NCBI GenBank assembly: GCA_951812925.1
Contig: OX638370.1
Span: 116,574,897-116,638,896, forward strand
DNA length: 64,000 nt
Reading direction: 5' to 3'
Source: Calliopum simillimum
Taxonomy: Eukaryota; Arthropoda; Insecta; Diptera; Lauxaniidae
Below the pieces are notes generated by a model, which saw only the letters and a list, made by a program, of their open reading frames with translations, searched no databases and was not told the origin of the DNA. Position numbers and translations under genes: made by a program. Of the stretch, positions 12,814 through 25,518 are shown piece by piece (positions within the stretch are counted from its first letter, which is position 1; each line of letters opens with the position of its first letter).

Positions 12814-13017
12814 ATGTTTATTTTTAGTGCTCGAAGTTTGTTTGTTATTTGTTTGCTTCATTGCTCTCGCATTGTTGCATCAGCTCAGCAGCCGCAGCAG
12901 CAACAGTCATCGATGCCACAAATGGAAACCAAAATTGACATTGACACTCTCTGTCTTGACTTTGGCCCCCAAACAAACGAAACAGCAAGAAACTCGACCG
13001 GGGTTTCAAGGTGTTGA
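12814..13017 (+). CDS. candidate secreted-protein ORF or first exon, 67 aa
   Basis: The ATG frame gives 67 residues. Residues 8-24 form a hydrophobic signal-peptide-like segment (SLFVICLLHCSRIVASA) with an A-S-A cleavage site before a QQPQQQQ run. Two N-glycosylation sequons follow (NET at 55, NST at 60). A splice-like AAG|GTGTTG lies just before the stop, so it could be a first exon. I do not recognise the protein. The initiation context is weak and a splice-acceptor-like TTTTTAG overlaps its start, so it may be chance. Confidence 0.25.
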   Translation: MFIFSARSLFVICLLHCSRIVASAQQPQQQQSSMPQMETKIDIDTLCLDFGPQTNETARNSTGVSRC

Positions 13018-14555
13018 TGGTAACAACTTTCCGCGTATTAGATCTTTGCTGTTTGTACGCTGTCTTTTTTCTTTATTTCATTTCCATTTCAATTCATTCG
13101 GCTCCTAATGAATATGGAACAAAATTGATTGTATGCAGTAACATTGTCGTCAATAAAATGAAGTAACATTTAATTAGGGTGGATCATATTTTGATTTATG
13201 TGTGAAGTGCAGGTTGATATAATACACCAGCTGACCAAGAATACTTCATCATATTTACAGATGTAGATGGCAAACCACTTAAGTGAATAACGTAATGACA
13301 GAACTTTACTTTTGGCGCCCAACGTGGGGTGGTATTTTCCTTTTCTTGAATTCAGGCATACATACAAACTAGTATTAATGTTTTTATTAAGTTCTTATAT
13401 TTTTTAATTTATTTTTTTTAATTTACAATAAAAATTCCACCCTAAAATTTACACTGACAATCAACGAAACTAACATACGTACAACAGCAGCTGTCAACTT
13501 TCAAAGTTCGATTGGTTTTTTTTTTTTAAATTTTTTGTCTTTTCGCTCTCTGAGGTCTGGTACAACTTCGATGGTGGTGCAACTTTGTCTTTGTTTTGAA
13601 AAAAAAAAAAAAATAAATTTCAAGTTCGAAATGAACAATGTCAGGTTGTTCTCCGCTTGTTTTATGCATATTTGTTAGCAAGTTTTTTATCTCGACTTTG
13701 TTGCATATTCATACTGACAGTTAAATGAAAATGTTGTCGGGTCGCTACACAGCTGTAAAAAAAAAATACTAAATTTTTAATCAATATATTGATATTAAAG
13801 ATTGATTTTCAAAAAGCTGAAAGTAGAGTGCAGTTGCCTCTGTCTTCTCAGTTGCTTGAATATGTGTTATATTACAAAAATGAATATTAAGATCTCCTTT
13901 AGACTATTTGCTGCCATGTAATAACTCCTACAAAAATTACATGCATAATTATTCTTTAGCAAAACTAAAATTTCACTAAGAACTTTCATGGAGTACATAT
14001 TTCAGAATCAGTACTTTATCATCTAGTTATTTTGGAGACTTTATTTTCTTTGGACTATATATTTTCTATTCAACAGATTTGTTTTATATATAATGGAAGT
14101 ATAGAGTATTTCTTTAAAAACCTCTAAGAGTAAGAAACCCAAGTTCATTTCTAAAACTTATAAAATTGTGCGTCTTTTTTTCAAGTTTAAAAATTTTGTA
14201 GAGGACGCAAGTGTGTCGTTCTCCCTGTATATTACTATAAATATTATTTTATCTTTACATAAACTATTAGTGGTTATCCTCCAGTTTCAACTTTTTTAAA
14301 AATAATTGCTATTTTCATTGTGATATTACTGCTTTCGCAAAATATGGTCATCCTCCCGTATAGTAATCCTCCGATCAAATTTACTCCGAGAGAATGGTTC
14401 TTTTACGAAATATTATTTTTTTTTTTGTTAATTCATTACACTTCATGAACTAAGTTTCCTATACGTGATTAGGGGCTGTCCGTAAACCTCGCGACGCTCC
14501 TAAGGGCGGTATTCTATGAGAAACGATGCAAATGCCGATTATGAATTCATCTCTC
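13018..14555. other. non-coding, nothing firm
   Basis: Short opposed TTAGGGTGGA words near 13175 and 13440 hint at a 270-bp inverted-repeat element, but only about ten bases match. Poly-A/T runs occur at 13517 and 13599. No coding evidence. Confidence 0.3.
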
Positions 14556-14559
14556 AGGG

Positions 14560-15660
14560 TTGCCACCTATTTTAATTTTTATTTACTTAAATGGCTTTCT
14601 TTTATATTAAATTAAATTAAGTCTTAGAACGCTTAAATAAACTTTTTAAAAATACAACATCAATTTTTAGGGGAGCCATCAGGTTATTTTTGAAAATTTT
14701 TTTAAACTTTTTGTTGGTCTGGGACCAAACTTGGTTTTTTGTATTTAAAAATAGTAAAAATTACAAAGGTAACAATAACTGTTTTGACCACTGTAGGCGG
14801 CGATGGAGTACCGCTTCGACGGGAGGATCACACGCTTCTTAGCTCCACTTTAGAGCAATAAAAAACACTTTTTTTTGTGTTAGTTGAGGGATCCCACCTA
14901 TCTCTTTTATTTAATTTAGATTTACTTAGTTTTTAGAATTAACTATATTTAAGTTTTTAGGTTTAAGAAAATTTGCTACTTGTCAGAATTTTCTTCTGTA
15001 TTCGTTGATCAAAAAACTGATCGAAAATTGTAAGCAATGGGTTTTACATCAGAGCGAGCGAGACGGCTATACTTTCGGCAGACAGGTACCAAATACTGAA
15101 GATGGGTAGGGTTGCCACCGTTTAGATAAAAAACATGGTTTTTTGTAAAGATTTCCAAAGGGTAGTTTTATGTATCCGTGTAAACACGATACATTTTCCT
15201 CTTATTTATAAAGGTTTACGTTTCCACGTAAATAATCTGTAAAAAATCCAACATAGTTATTATTTAGGGTTGCCACTCAATTATTTTCGAACAAATGGTT
15301 CTTTAACCGTATTTGCGACCAAAAAATTCACTTCAGTCAAAAAAGTAAGTTTCGATCAAAATTTTGGAAAATTATCAGATGGCAACCTTTAAAAATAGAT
15401 TTAAGTGCTTAAGACTTAAACTATTTTTTTAATTGTTAAATATAAGGTTTAAGCAAACTAACAAAAAAAGACAGTTGGCAAAGTTCTTGTTAAATTTTTA
15501 AAAAGTTTATTTGAGCGATTCTGAAGCCAAAAATTTAAATTTAGTAAAAAAAGTAAGATTTAACGAAATTTTCGAAAACAGCCAGGTGACAACCCTATAA
15601 ATTTATGTTCCACTGTTTAAGCAAAACTTAGAAAAAAAATCCATATGGCAACCCGGAAAG
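14560..15660. repeat. cluster of GGGTTGCCACC words, both orientations
   Basis: AGGGTTGCCAC occurs near 14558, 15108 and 15266. Its inverse forms (GGCAACCT, GACAACCCT, GGCAACCC) occur near 15379, 15585 and 15645. Between them are shared AT-rich phrases. This looks like several diverged copies of one short element in opposite orientations. Confidence 0.5.
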
Positions 15661-16122
15661 TTTTTGTACAATTTTCAAGGAATACTTCTAGATTTCCTTT
15701 GATAGAGTCATTTGAATACGGAAAGATGTTCTGCAACTTATAAAAACGAGGAATTTCATCGTAAATTTTTTTTTATGTTCATACAGATTTCAAGCAATAA
15801 ATCAAATCTTTTTGATTTTATTAAAATTGATAACAGTTATTAAAAGTTATCACCCAAAATCTAATATGTTCCTAATAACATAGCGCCAATCAGCGCAAAA
15901 TTTTCATTTTATCATTTTAATTTTGCTATTAAAATATATTGTACAACAAACAACAACAACAATGACAACAAAATAATAAAGTTGTTATACACAGTGAAGA
16001 GAGAAAAGTGGCAATTGAGTGCATACTTGCTAGTCTTCTCCTAAACACTACCAAAAAGTTAGTAAGAATTTAAAATGTTTCAATTATTTTTTGGAACAAA
16101 AAAGGAATAACATTATAAACTA

Positions 16123-16600
16123 TCAATAAAGCATGTATCAGATGACATTGTTAGTTTGAGCTTACTGTTCAATGTGTTTATGTAAAACACCAATAACATT
16201 ACAAAACAAACCAAAATGTTAGTTTGCTTTATTGGTTTTGGGACCCACCAAAGGTCATCATCATCAGCACACACTAATAAACATATGAATTGCGCTTTTC
16301 AAAAATAGTGTAATAGCAATGAGTTACAACAGCAGTGCGATGCATAACAAGGGAAAAACAAAAAATTATAACTTTTTGCATGTGTCATATTTTTCTTTTT
16401 TCTGTGATTCTCAGCAAATCTATGCTAAAAGTTAGATATTGTATGCTTGAGAAGTTCCTCTGAATGTCGGCAAATGCATCTGATGATGATGACCTATAGT
16501 GTGTCTCGAAGCTTGTTTTTGTAATATCATCAGTGTTTTACATAAGCACATTGAACACTAAGCTAAAACCAACAATGTCATCTGATTCATGCTTATTTGA
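16123..16600. mobile_element. foldback MITE, 478 bp
   Basis: The two ends are inverted copies over about 90 bp, including GTCATCTGAT.CATGC at the right matched by GCATGTATCAGATGAC at the left. An inner pair around GGTCATCATCATCAG is also inverted. No coding capacity; the whole element could fold into a hairpin. Confidence 0.75.
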
Positions 16601-17529
16601 TGACGTCCTTTAACTGCTATAAATTTCGTCAGAAATACTTATTTTCTTCGAAATGATCTGCATCTGTCTTCAAAGATTACATAAGAGATAAGGATGGTCA
16701 TATATCGAGTACTTAAGCGCTTAAAACCATCAGATTTATTCTGTTGAAACTCCCATAATCTTGTTAAATGATATCTGATGCGTTACTTTCAAAGACACAA
16801 AATATTTGTAACTTAACATGAAGCGCAGGTAATTTTGACAAAAATGGTTGATCTGGGGGTCAAAGCTTTCCGAATATAAGATCAAAGTCAAACTTTAACA
16901 CTTTTGATTAATTTCTAGCTTTGTGTGTATTTTGCCAAGTTACTCGCAGCAAAAATTTAAACTGCCACTTGTTCGCGGGCAGCTTGACCATCAGATTTTA
17001 AATGGGTGATTTACCAACAACTAAACGGCTTATGAATATTTTTACGCCGCAACGCACTTTTTTTATCTTTTTTTTATAAATAAAATGGATAAATTAAGGC
17101 TGCTGCTGCTGAGCACCACCTCTAAGGTTAACTCTATACGAGAGTATAAAACTGGTCAGTGCTGACTAAAACTTCTTCGGTGGCCGTCGTAGCGAGCAGA
17201 CATTAACATCATTATCGACAACGTCGTCAGTAGTTTCAGTGACAGCCATCGCTTCATCGTTGTCATCATCATTAGCCAGCCAGAAAATCCGCCATGGGCA
17301 GGAGTAGCAACAACAATCAATAGCAACTGTTGGTGGGTAACCAAGTAACAACAGTAGCAACACAAGCGTGTGTAAACAAAACAGGGCTGCCACAAAGCAA
17401 TTTGATGTTGTAATCAAAACCGAATTGAAATTTTCGCTGCTATAACTCAGTCAATTTTGATAAAATCATAATTGTTGGAAAAGTTTTTAATAGCTGTGAT
17501 ATTTTTTTTTTTTTTTTCTTATATAGAGG
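16601..17529. other. non-coding, GC-richer patch at 17160-17400
   Basis: The patch 17160-17400 has CAACA and GTCATCATC runs, and its open frames on both strands are driven by these. It may be a UTR exon or regulatory block, but nothing decides it. Confidence 0.25.
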
Positions 17530-18520
17530 GTGTAAACGTTAAGGTAACGAAGGTACTGGGAGAGGACTTAACTTGCAAAAAATTTTATATATGATAGGGT
17601 GTTAAATGTACACCTGAGGATTTATAGGGAAAAAACAAATTTTCTGACTTGTTTTATAAAAAAAAAAAAAAAATGTTTTTGGGTCACCCTAACATTTTAG
17701 TGGAAATTTTTGTATAAAAAACTTTAAGCTAATTATATGAGCTTTCTAAGAATGTATTTGGTTAATAGGGTTTAAAAGGACTTTGCAATTATTTGGAACC
17801 TTAAAGTTGTTATTTAAAAAATATTTTTTTTTTCTTACTTTTCGAATTTGCCGGCCATTTTAGTATGAAAAAAGTCCTGTTAACATACCCTTAAGCAATT
17901 TTTTTTAGAATTCTTGTTAAATTTCCTTTAATTCAGTAGCACACTTGTTATACCAATTTTTTAATTTTAGATTAAAAAAAAAAATACTTTTGTGTAACAA
18001 CAATCGCATTACTTGCATGCATATGTCTACACGAGCCTTCAAATGGATTGTTCTTGAAAAGTATTTTTTTCTGACCTCAAATCAAAAAATTGGTGTAACC
18101 AATGCCGCTATTAATTAAAGGAAATTTAACGGGAATTTCAAAAAAAATTATAAAAGGGTATGTTAATAGGACCTTTTTCATACTAAAATGGCCGCCAAAG
18201 TCAAAAAGAAGGAAACAAATTTTAAAAATCATTTTTATAGGTATAGAACTTTGCGAAATCTTTTTAAACTCTATAAACCAAATACATTTTCAAAAAGCTC
18301 ATATAATTAGCTAAAAGTTGCTCATAAGAAAGTTTTCTCTAAAATGTTAGGGTGACCCAAGAAAATTATTTTTTTTTTTTTTGTAAAACAAGCAGGAAAA
18401 TCAGTTATTTTCCCAAAACTCCTCAGGGTAACATTTTAGACCGCCCTCACGTAAAATTTTTTGTGTTTCTAGGCCGCCTCTATTACCTCCCAGAAGTTTT
18501 GTAAGCTTATCGTTTACACA
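17530..18520. mobile_element. foldback transposon, family A copy 1
   Basis: Long inverted arms run inward from GTGTAAACGTTAAGGTAACG at 17530 and its inverse ending near 18518. Diagnostic inner words are TAGGGTGACCCAA and ACTAAAATGGCCGCCAAAGT, both found in inverse in the other arm. The centre is about 18000-18050. Copies or pieces recur at 19750-20055, 30372-30475, 33195-33295, 33480-34790, 45218-45310 and 47811-49156. Confidence 0.8.
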
Positions 18521-19749
18521 ATGTATAATTATATATGAAACTATAACTTTCAAAAACGAAAGGAAAATAAAATTCAAGAATTCGATATTCTGCCATAAAG
18601 TAATCTACTAAAAGTCAAAGAATTTAGCACTCAAACTCGATAGAACACTGCAGTATCAACTATCCGTTATGAAGTCATATTTTCATATTTTCTACACAAA
18701 ATAAACCAAACCATTTGACCATTATAACCATTACCTTGGTAATAACTTAATAACTGACGGAAATTTAAATCTAATACCATGCAATATACGTCCAACTGGC
18801 AAACTTCAATTTACGTATGCCTTATTTATTTACAATAAATCTTTCATAGTTAAAGAGATACAGTGCAATAAGAAAAATCGACTTCTACCCAAAATCGCTT
18901 AGAATTCCACACGCTTTTTTTATACTAAATCAATTTTTTTTTTTGTTTTTCGTAACAACTTGTAACTTGCAACAGAGCTCGAAGGTGTTTCCTACGCATT
19001 CAAATGAACAACAACAAAAAAAGTAACACAACGTTTGCGCATGCGAGCACGAATATTCAATATTTTCGTTTTTAATTACAGATACATCTACGAACGAACT
19101 GGCGTATGCGGATATCTCGGCGGCGAAAAAAAATCGCATTCGCTGCGATAAAATATTTGCGCATAGTCATTTAAGCAGGAAATCGTATCCAACTGGGAGA
19201 GGCACCATCGCATGGCGCAGGTATGAACGTTGAGATCATCTCTGTTTGAAGTTGCAGATTTTCACAATGATATTCTAGTGCTAGCTAGCTAGCTGGCTAG
19301 TTATAGTTGTTGTTTTTGACCAAGTGAAATTCTTTTAATTGCAACAGGCAGGCTCCTTCGACTTTGTGGCAGTTGGAATGAGTCGAACAATTGCAAATTG
19401 TAGTGGAGTAAAGTAAAGCCTGATGAGCTAAGGTAAAAAAAAAAAACTTCATAGAGAAAGAGACGTTGACGGCGTTTGGCAGTGGAAATTACAAAAAGTG
19501 TAGCATTCGTCGTTTGACAGTTTTTACTTACAATTCCCATGCGAAGAACATACGTCATGTTATATTACACAGAAAAAGTGCAAAATTATCAATTTATTGC
19601 ATTTTCTAATCTGAATGTTATGGCGAAATATAATTTAGAGCATTACATTTTGGTGAACCACGAATTCAGGCTGAATGGACAGAAAAATCTACGAAAACTT
19701 TACTAAAAACACTATAACATCATCCTAAATTAGTTTTTACATCATCCTT
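18521..19749. other. non-coding, nothing recognised
   Basis: A GCTAGCTAGCTGGCTAG run lies near 19281. Overlapping ORFs at 18930-19558 show no family features. Confidence 0.3.
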
Positions 19750-20055
19750 ATATGGAGTGTATAGCATAAGGTTACGAAGCTTCTGGGAGGTGATGGAGGA
19801 AGAGGACTAACAAATAATAGCACGTTTTTTACAGAAAAAAATTCCTATCGTTTAAGAGAGAACTGTGTTAAAAAAAACTTGTAGACAATTGTTAGAGCCT
19901 TCTAAGAGTGTATTTGATTTAAAAAAGAACTTTAAAAGTTTTTCAAAGTTCTGGACCTTTAAAGTTGATATTTTCCTATTTTTTAACTTTGGCGGCCACT
20001 TTAGTATGAAAATATATATAAAATTTACCCTATTATAACTTTTTTTGTACATTTG
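19750..20055. mobile_element. foldback family A, left-arm fragment
   Basis: The fragment begins GTGTATAGCATAAGGTTACG and carries CTTCTGGGAGGTGATGGAGG and GGCGGCCACTTTAGTATG, matching one arm of the copies at 17530 and 47811. The opposite arm is absent. Confidence 0.7.
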
Positions 20056-20252
20056 TTTTTGGTTTTGGTCTCCTCATTTTCTACAGTAACCCCGAAAATT
20101 TCACTAAAATCCGAGGAGTTACATATGAATTTTCAAATGTATGAGTAATCAGAAATTAAACCAACTTCATATGGCCGCCATTTAGAAAATTTTAGGAATT
20201 TCGAAAAATAGTTTTATGACAGTTATATTTATGTAGAAATATATATAGCAGC

Positions 20253-20920
20253 ATATATTTCTAGCCTAGGAAACACTAAGTGTTGCCAGGTGCAATCTGA
20301 CATTTCCATTGGAAAGTTTGACATTTTTTGGCATAAACGTACTCACAACGTTTTGATGTATAAGTGCTATTTGTTTTGTTCACAATGAGTTAGGAAAATC
20401 AATTTTTCCATTGATAATTTAAACGATTGATCAATTACAGAGTTTCCAAAGAGAACAAACCTTTTTTACGGCCAGGTGTTCATGCAATATCGAATGTTCA
20501 AGGATGCGTCTATCTCACGGTGTCACATGACGATCTTGCATTATCAGTTCACGCACGGCATCAATGTTCTCTGGCACAACGGCCGTTTTTGGACGACCTT
20601 CACGGAATTTGTTTTTGAACGAGCGTCGGACACGATTGAACTCATTAAACCAGTTTTTCACAGTGCCATAGGATGGTGCTTCATCGCCATACAAAGATTT
20701 AAGTTCATCGATGCACTCTTGTCGTGATCGCACGAAAATCTTCACGACTTAATTCCATTTTTTTGCCAAATTGATTTTTTCAAGTCACTGTAAACAACAC
20801 AAATGATGATCGTACGTCAAAACATTCTGAGTACGTTCATGCTAAAAAATGTCAAACTTTCTAATGTAAATGTCAGATTGCATCTGGCAACACTTAGTGT
20901 TGCCTAGGCCAGAAATATAT
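20253..20920 (-). mobile_element. internally deleted mariner with long TIRs
   Basis: The ends are inverted copies over about 90 bp, containing AACACTAAGTGTTGCCAG, GCAATCTGACATTT and GAAAGTTTGACATTTTTT on each side. The 668-bp span is about half a full mariner. The interior holds the first part of the transposase on the minus strand. An 18-bp word (AGAAATATATATAGCAGC) occurs directly at both flanks, 20235 and 20911. Confidence 0.8.
20440..20757 (-). pseudogene. mariner transposase N-terminal remnant
   Basis: The original ATG is at 20757. The frame then loses about ten residues and resumes at 20745 with RQECIDELKSLYGDEAPSYG, the paired-like helix-turn-helix. GRPKTAVVPENIDAVREL and DRHVT follow, ending at 20515. 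A one-base loss then shifts the frame, after which ILHEHLAVKK can still be read. The DDE/D core is deleted, so it can bind TIRs at best. Confidence 0.85.
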
Positions 20921-21049
20921 ATAGCAGCCCACGTACATATGTCAAATACTAACTTTTTTCACTTATTATCATAAAAATCGGAGATGTCGTCATATTTTGG
21001 TCGATTACGCAAATATTGAATCTCCTATTTATCTATACTAGAGTTTGCC

Positions 21050-21310
21050 CTGTGGCCGAAATTCTACCATTTCTGCATTTACTAATTAGGGGCGTGGCAA
21101 AGCCAACTTAAAAACATTATGGTCATATTATCGTTCCTTAGTGTTAACCGTATCTCCATACCAAATTTCATAAAAATCAATGCAGTAGTTTAGCCGTGAG
21201 AGCGTTTTTTCTATTTAGAGGAGTGGCACCACCCATTTAAATAAGCAAAAATATCATATGCCCTGCTCCTCCTCACAACCTTTCCAACAAAAAACAAAAA
21301 TCATGTGAAT
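21050..21310. repeat. dispersed GGCGTGGC-type fly repeat
   Basis: The words GGGGCGTGGCAAAGCC, GTGGCACCACCCATTTAAAT and CATATGCCCTGCTCC mark a diverged copy of the repeat also seen at 8960 and 40600. Confidence 0.5.
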
Positions 21311-22211
21311 ATGATGAGATTTAGGTGTAGAAACTGGGACTGAAACGATTTCGTTAGCCTGTTTATATATATCGCCAAAAGTCGCGTTTTCCACCAAAAA
21401 TTTTAACTTTTCCGTTTTTTACTCCGCTTAATTTAAAAAAACATCCTGACCAAAGTCGACTTATTTTTCACCAAGGAATTTTCATGAATTTTTTCAAAGT
21501 TTCAAGGCCTGTTATGTGCCCGTTATGAGCGATTTAAACTTTTTAGCCCATTCCCACCGTGTGCCAAGGTGCCCCGTAACATATCTACTACTTCTGAAAT
21601 GTGTGCTCTCCCGTATATTATCGGAAATCTCGATTTTCCGGAAATTTTCAGGTAAAACGACTTCCTCACAGCCCCTCATGCCGAAATTTTCTTTTTCATC
21701 TATTGGTAATTCAATTTTACACGTCTCGGAATATATGCCACCACATTTGGTTATCGAATATGAAAAAAAATCTTCTGAAAATCTGGGTCATATAAGGCAA
21801 GATTATTTTCGGAGATGCACATATTCGACAGCATCATATTTCTAAGCATAGTATGAACTTTCAAACTGAATTTACTCCTAGGGAAGATTTTGTGTCAGTG
21901 TAAAATTTTGCTTGATCTTACCAACATGTTTGCTGTCAAGTTTGTTTGGACAACAGCATTTCAAAGAGTACAACAAACTGTTTCTGCCATTGAAATGTCC
22001 AGCGAAACTTGATTGCTCAGAACTTTTTTGCTATCAACTCTTAACTAAAATTTTTTTATTATTTTTATATCTTATCTTAATACTTTTTCAATAGTAGGTA
22101 AACTTCAATTTATCTTACAGCTGTTCAAAAGTAAAAACAAAAAAACATCAATGATGTTTAAGACCAAGTTTACAACGATTATAACTTGTAACCTTCTACT
22201 TACAATGGTGA

Positions 22212-22242
<31 letters not shown>

Positions 22243-23975
22243 GATAGCTGCTTCTGCAAATATTTTGCTATAACTTTGCGCAATTATCAAAATCATCAAT
22301 ATCATCGTCATCATCATCAGCACCAGCAACATCATAACATCATTATCTTCAGAGAAGTAGTAAAAGCATCATCAGACACAGAACACACCTTTTGTGATTA
22401 CGAGGCGTTTAACAGTCAACAGAGTCAACTAACTGACAACAACAACAACAAAAACAGCGTGTAGCAGCAATTTGTGTGTCGTCAACTGTTGATGAAGCTC
22501 GAATGATAAATCTTTTGTGCAATTATTTTTTCTTAAGTTCTGCTAAATACTCGGTGTTTTTTTGTGTAGTTTACTACTCCTTGGAAGGAAAAATTCAATC
22601 TTAAAAATTGATAACGGAATGCTGTATTTAGTTGATTTTAATTTTTTTTAAAAAAAAGAACATCATTACAAGCTCTTTAAAGGCTTACTCGCTTGTAAAA
22701 GATTTTATCAGAGTATTTAGCAATCAATTAATTTCTCGAATTAAAATTTTACATCTACAGTAAATTTTTAAATAATCAGACTTCAATCTAAAATTAAGTA
22801 TTTTCTTAGGGTAATGCTGCATATGACGTATTCATAATAGCCTTGAAGATTTTGCCCCGCCTCCTTCGTAAAAATTCTATCTCCACTCTAGCCATTATTT
22901 AAAAGTTTTACTCGGCATTGAACTGATTGCATTTGTAATTTCACAGAGCATAATGTATAGTAGATAGGGTTGAAATTTAAATTCATCTCGACTCCATCTC
23001 AAAAGTTAGAATTGCGCTTAAAAACAATAACTGAGCCACTCTGTTCACTCTTTATAAAGATTTTCCTGGGGTTTATTTTCATGTCTTGGAGTGCTTTTGA
23101 TTTAAACAATAGTTGGCGTTTGATCAGAGGATAACTCTAAGGATGGTTTCTTTTTCAGCACTTTGTAACTACGAAGTCAATGATGTCTGGGGCTTTTTTC
23201 GATCTGATGGCCAATATGTTTGTAAGCCTCCATATTTTATGAGCGAGATCGAGTTTTAACATGGCATTCTTTAAAGATCCACCTTTCGGAGATATTAATC
23301 TACATAGATCTAATTAGTGCAAATGAGAGGAAAAATAAAACTACAATAACAACACAAATTTCAAGAAGCAATTGAGCATAAAAAATCGAATTTTTTAGTG
23401 CTTGAGGGAAATTTTATTTTTTTATATTCCAAAAAATAAATCCTTAAAAAAACAGTATTTACTTTTATGAAATCAAAAGATAGGTATGACAGTTTAAACA
23501 TAAGAATAAATATATTGTTTCAAGTTAAAAAGTATTAAAATCGGTTCAGCATGTTTAGCGCCAAAGCGTTACATACAAAGTTCATGTAAGTAATTTTATG
23601 CAAAATGTGCGAGTATAGATATGGAAAGAAGTTCAATAAAATAAGTCATAATATGAAAAATAGATACTTTAGAAGTTAGAAAATGTATAACAGACATTAG
23701 GAAAGGTCCGTTTTTAGCTACCAGTTAGGATTCTGCACAAGTCGTTTTGTTGGAGTTTTAAGACATTTGGTTTTAAGATGCGTTATGTCTTTTTATTCAT
23801 CAAATACTTCAGTTCAGTGTCGCTTGCAAATGTCTTGACAGAACTTGGATATGAGAGAAGCAGAAAAAAATACTGTACTCACAAACCTGTCTAGTTTGAT
23901 TTGAATCAATTTAGTTCAGTGTATATACTGTAGTTGTAACGTAAACTACAAAATGATATTTTAGTGACAAAAGTA
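21311..23975. other. non-coding, GAT/CAT microsatellite at 22206-22330
   Basis: GATGATGATGATGAT at about 22209-22236 and CATCGTCATCATCATCAGCA at 22302-22330 cause open frames on both strands. The ORF 21516-21845 has no recognisable family. Nothing else stands out. Confidence 0.4.
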
Positions 23976-24785
23976 GGAGAGAGTGGGGAGTTGTACGACA
24001 GGTTTGATTTCAGGGGAAACAAACTATGAAAGTCATTTTCTTTTAGCATCTCACACAACTTCTGGCTAAAGGGTTCGGTTGAAATTTAGAAAAATCTAAA
24101 AGTTATGCTTGTTAGCGCAAGACTCTTTTTTGGGGAGTTGTGCAACACAGCTTCCAGAATTACATATTTTGATGAATATTCTTTGTTAAATTAACTCTTT
24201 GATTGCAGCTACTAAGGCATTGATATCACACGTTGGTTTGCTTGTGGCATGATGACTATCTACAAAAATCACTAAAAGTCACGAATAAATTCAAGAAAAA
24301 TACTAAATTCTGTGCAGAAAATCAACGAAACTGCATGAAACATACGAATTATTCACAAATAATGCGAATACGCGTGAAAAATGCAAACTCGGGTTGAAAA
24401 CTGTCAAATGTGGCGTTTTGTTGCAAAACTCCCCACTTTCTACATATTCGAAATGGCCACCGCGTCATCAATACATCGAATGTTTATACAACTTTACTTT
24501 CATGCGTTGAAAGGGTTTTCACAAAGGAATGTTTTGTATATATTGAACTTTATCATCAGCTTTAACAAGTGACTGAAAACACCACAAACACAAGAGGACA
24601 ATGAAACTTTCCGACAAATTTTTCAACGCACAATGAAGAACGACGCGAAGAATATGTATTAAGCTGACGAGAGCTGGTGAAAAAGTTAAATCGTAGCGAG
24701 ACAAACAATTGACAGTAGTTAGACATATGACAACTACTGTCATTTGACATTCATCGACGTGTTGCACAACTCCTTCTGTTGTAAA
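23976..24785. repeat. four opposed GGGGAGTTGTGCAACA words
   Basis: GGGGAGTTGT..ACA occurs in plus orientation near 23977 and 24134, and in inverse near 24423 and 24760. The outer pair could be the terminal repeats of an 800-bp element. No coding capacity is seen between. Confidence 0.45.
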
Positions 24786-25518
24786 ACTTAGTTTTTATCA
24801 TATCATAAATTTTACTGTATTCTTTCCACTCGCATGGCTTGCACTGACCTGTAGTATTTGTTTGTTTGAATACAGTACACTAAAGTATTTGTTAGAATCA
24901 GATTTTTTCTTGATACAGATAAAACGCTTCAGTGTACTTCAGTAGCAAAATGCAATCAGTGAATCAGTGCACTGTGAAGATTTGAATATTGAATTTTGTG
25001 GATCAAGTATTTCAGTTCAGTGTAAAATGAGCTATTATACTTTAAGATGTAATGCGCAGGCTCCCAGTACCAGTCGTTAAGGAAACTTTGAATTTTGGAT
25101 ATATATGTATCCTCCTGGAACCCCTAGGAGGAGCATAGGGGCAAAATAAAACGTCTTGCAATGACTTTCACGCTTCTTGCACCTTTTCCAGGTGGTAATT
25201 TTGAATATAATCGGCTATATTGATATCATAGAGACTACTTTTTCATGAGGGTGAGAACTTTCACTGCTTCCGAAAATGTTTATTTTATACTTTAAACAAA
25301 ATTTCGCTTTGTGCAAAATTAATCTATATGACAAATAAATGCACGTGTATTGAATGACTGACTAAAATTGTCGATTAAAGCGATTGCATAAACTGTCTGC
25401 AAGTGTGTGAGTGTTGCCATCATACCATCGATATATGGTACCTACACTGATGATGATGAAAAGCAATTAAAAACACTCAGGAGATCAACTATAAAAGTAA
25501 TAGAGATGGGTTGGATAA

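Noticed and set aside
13175..13447. 270-bp TIR element with TTAGGGTGGA ends
   Set aside because: Only about ten terminal bases match and there is no clear target duplication.
17156..17417. Minus ORFs of 79-83 residues in a GC-richer patch
   Set aside because: Both frames are low complexity from CAACA and GTCATC runs, with plus-strand frames open too. No start context or splice support.
22105..22464. ORFs rich in Met/Ile or His on opposite strands
   Set aside because: Driven by the GAT/CAT microsatellite.
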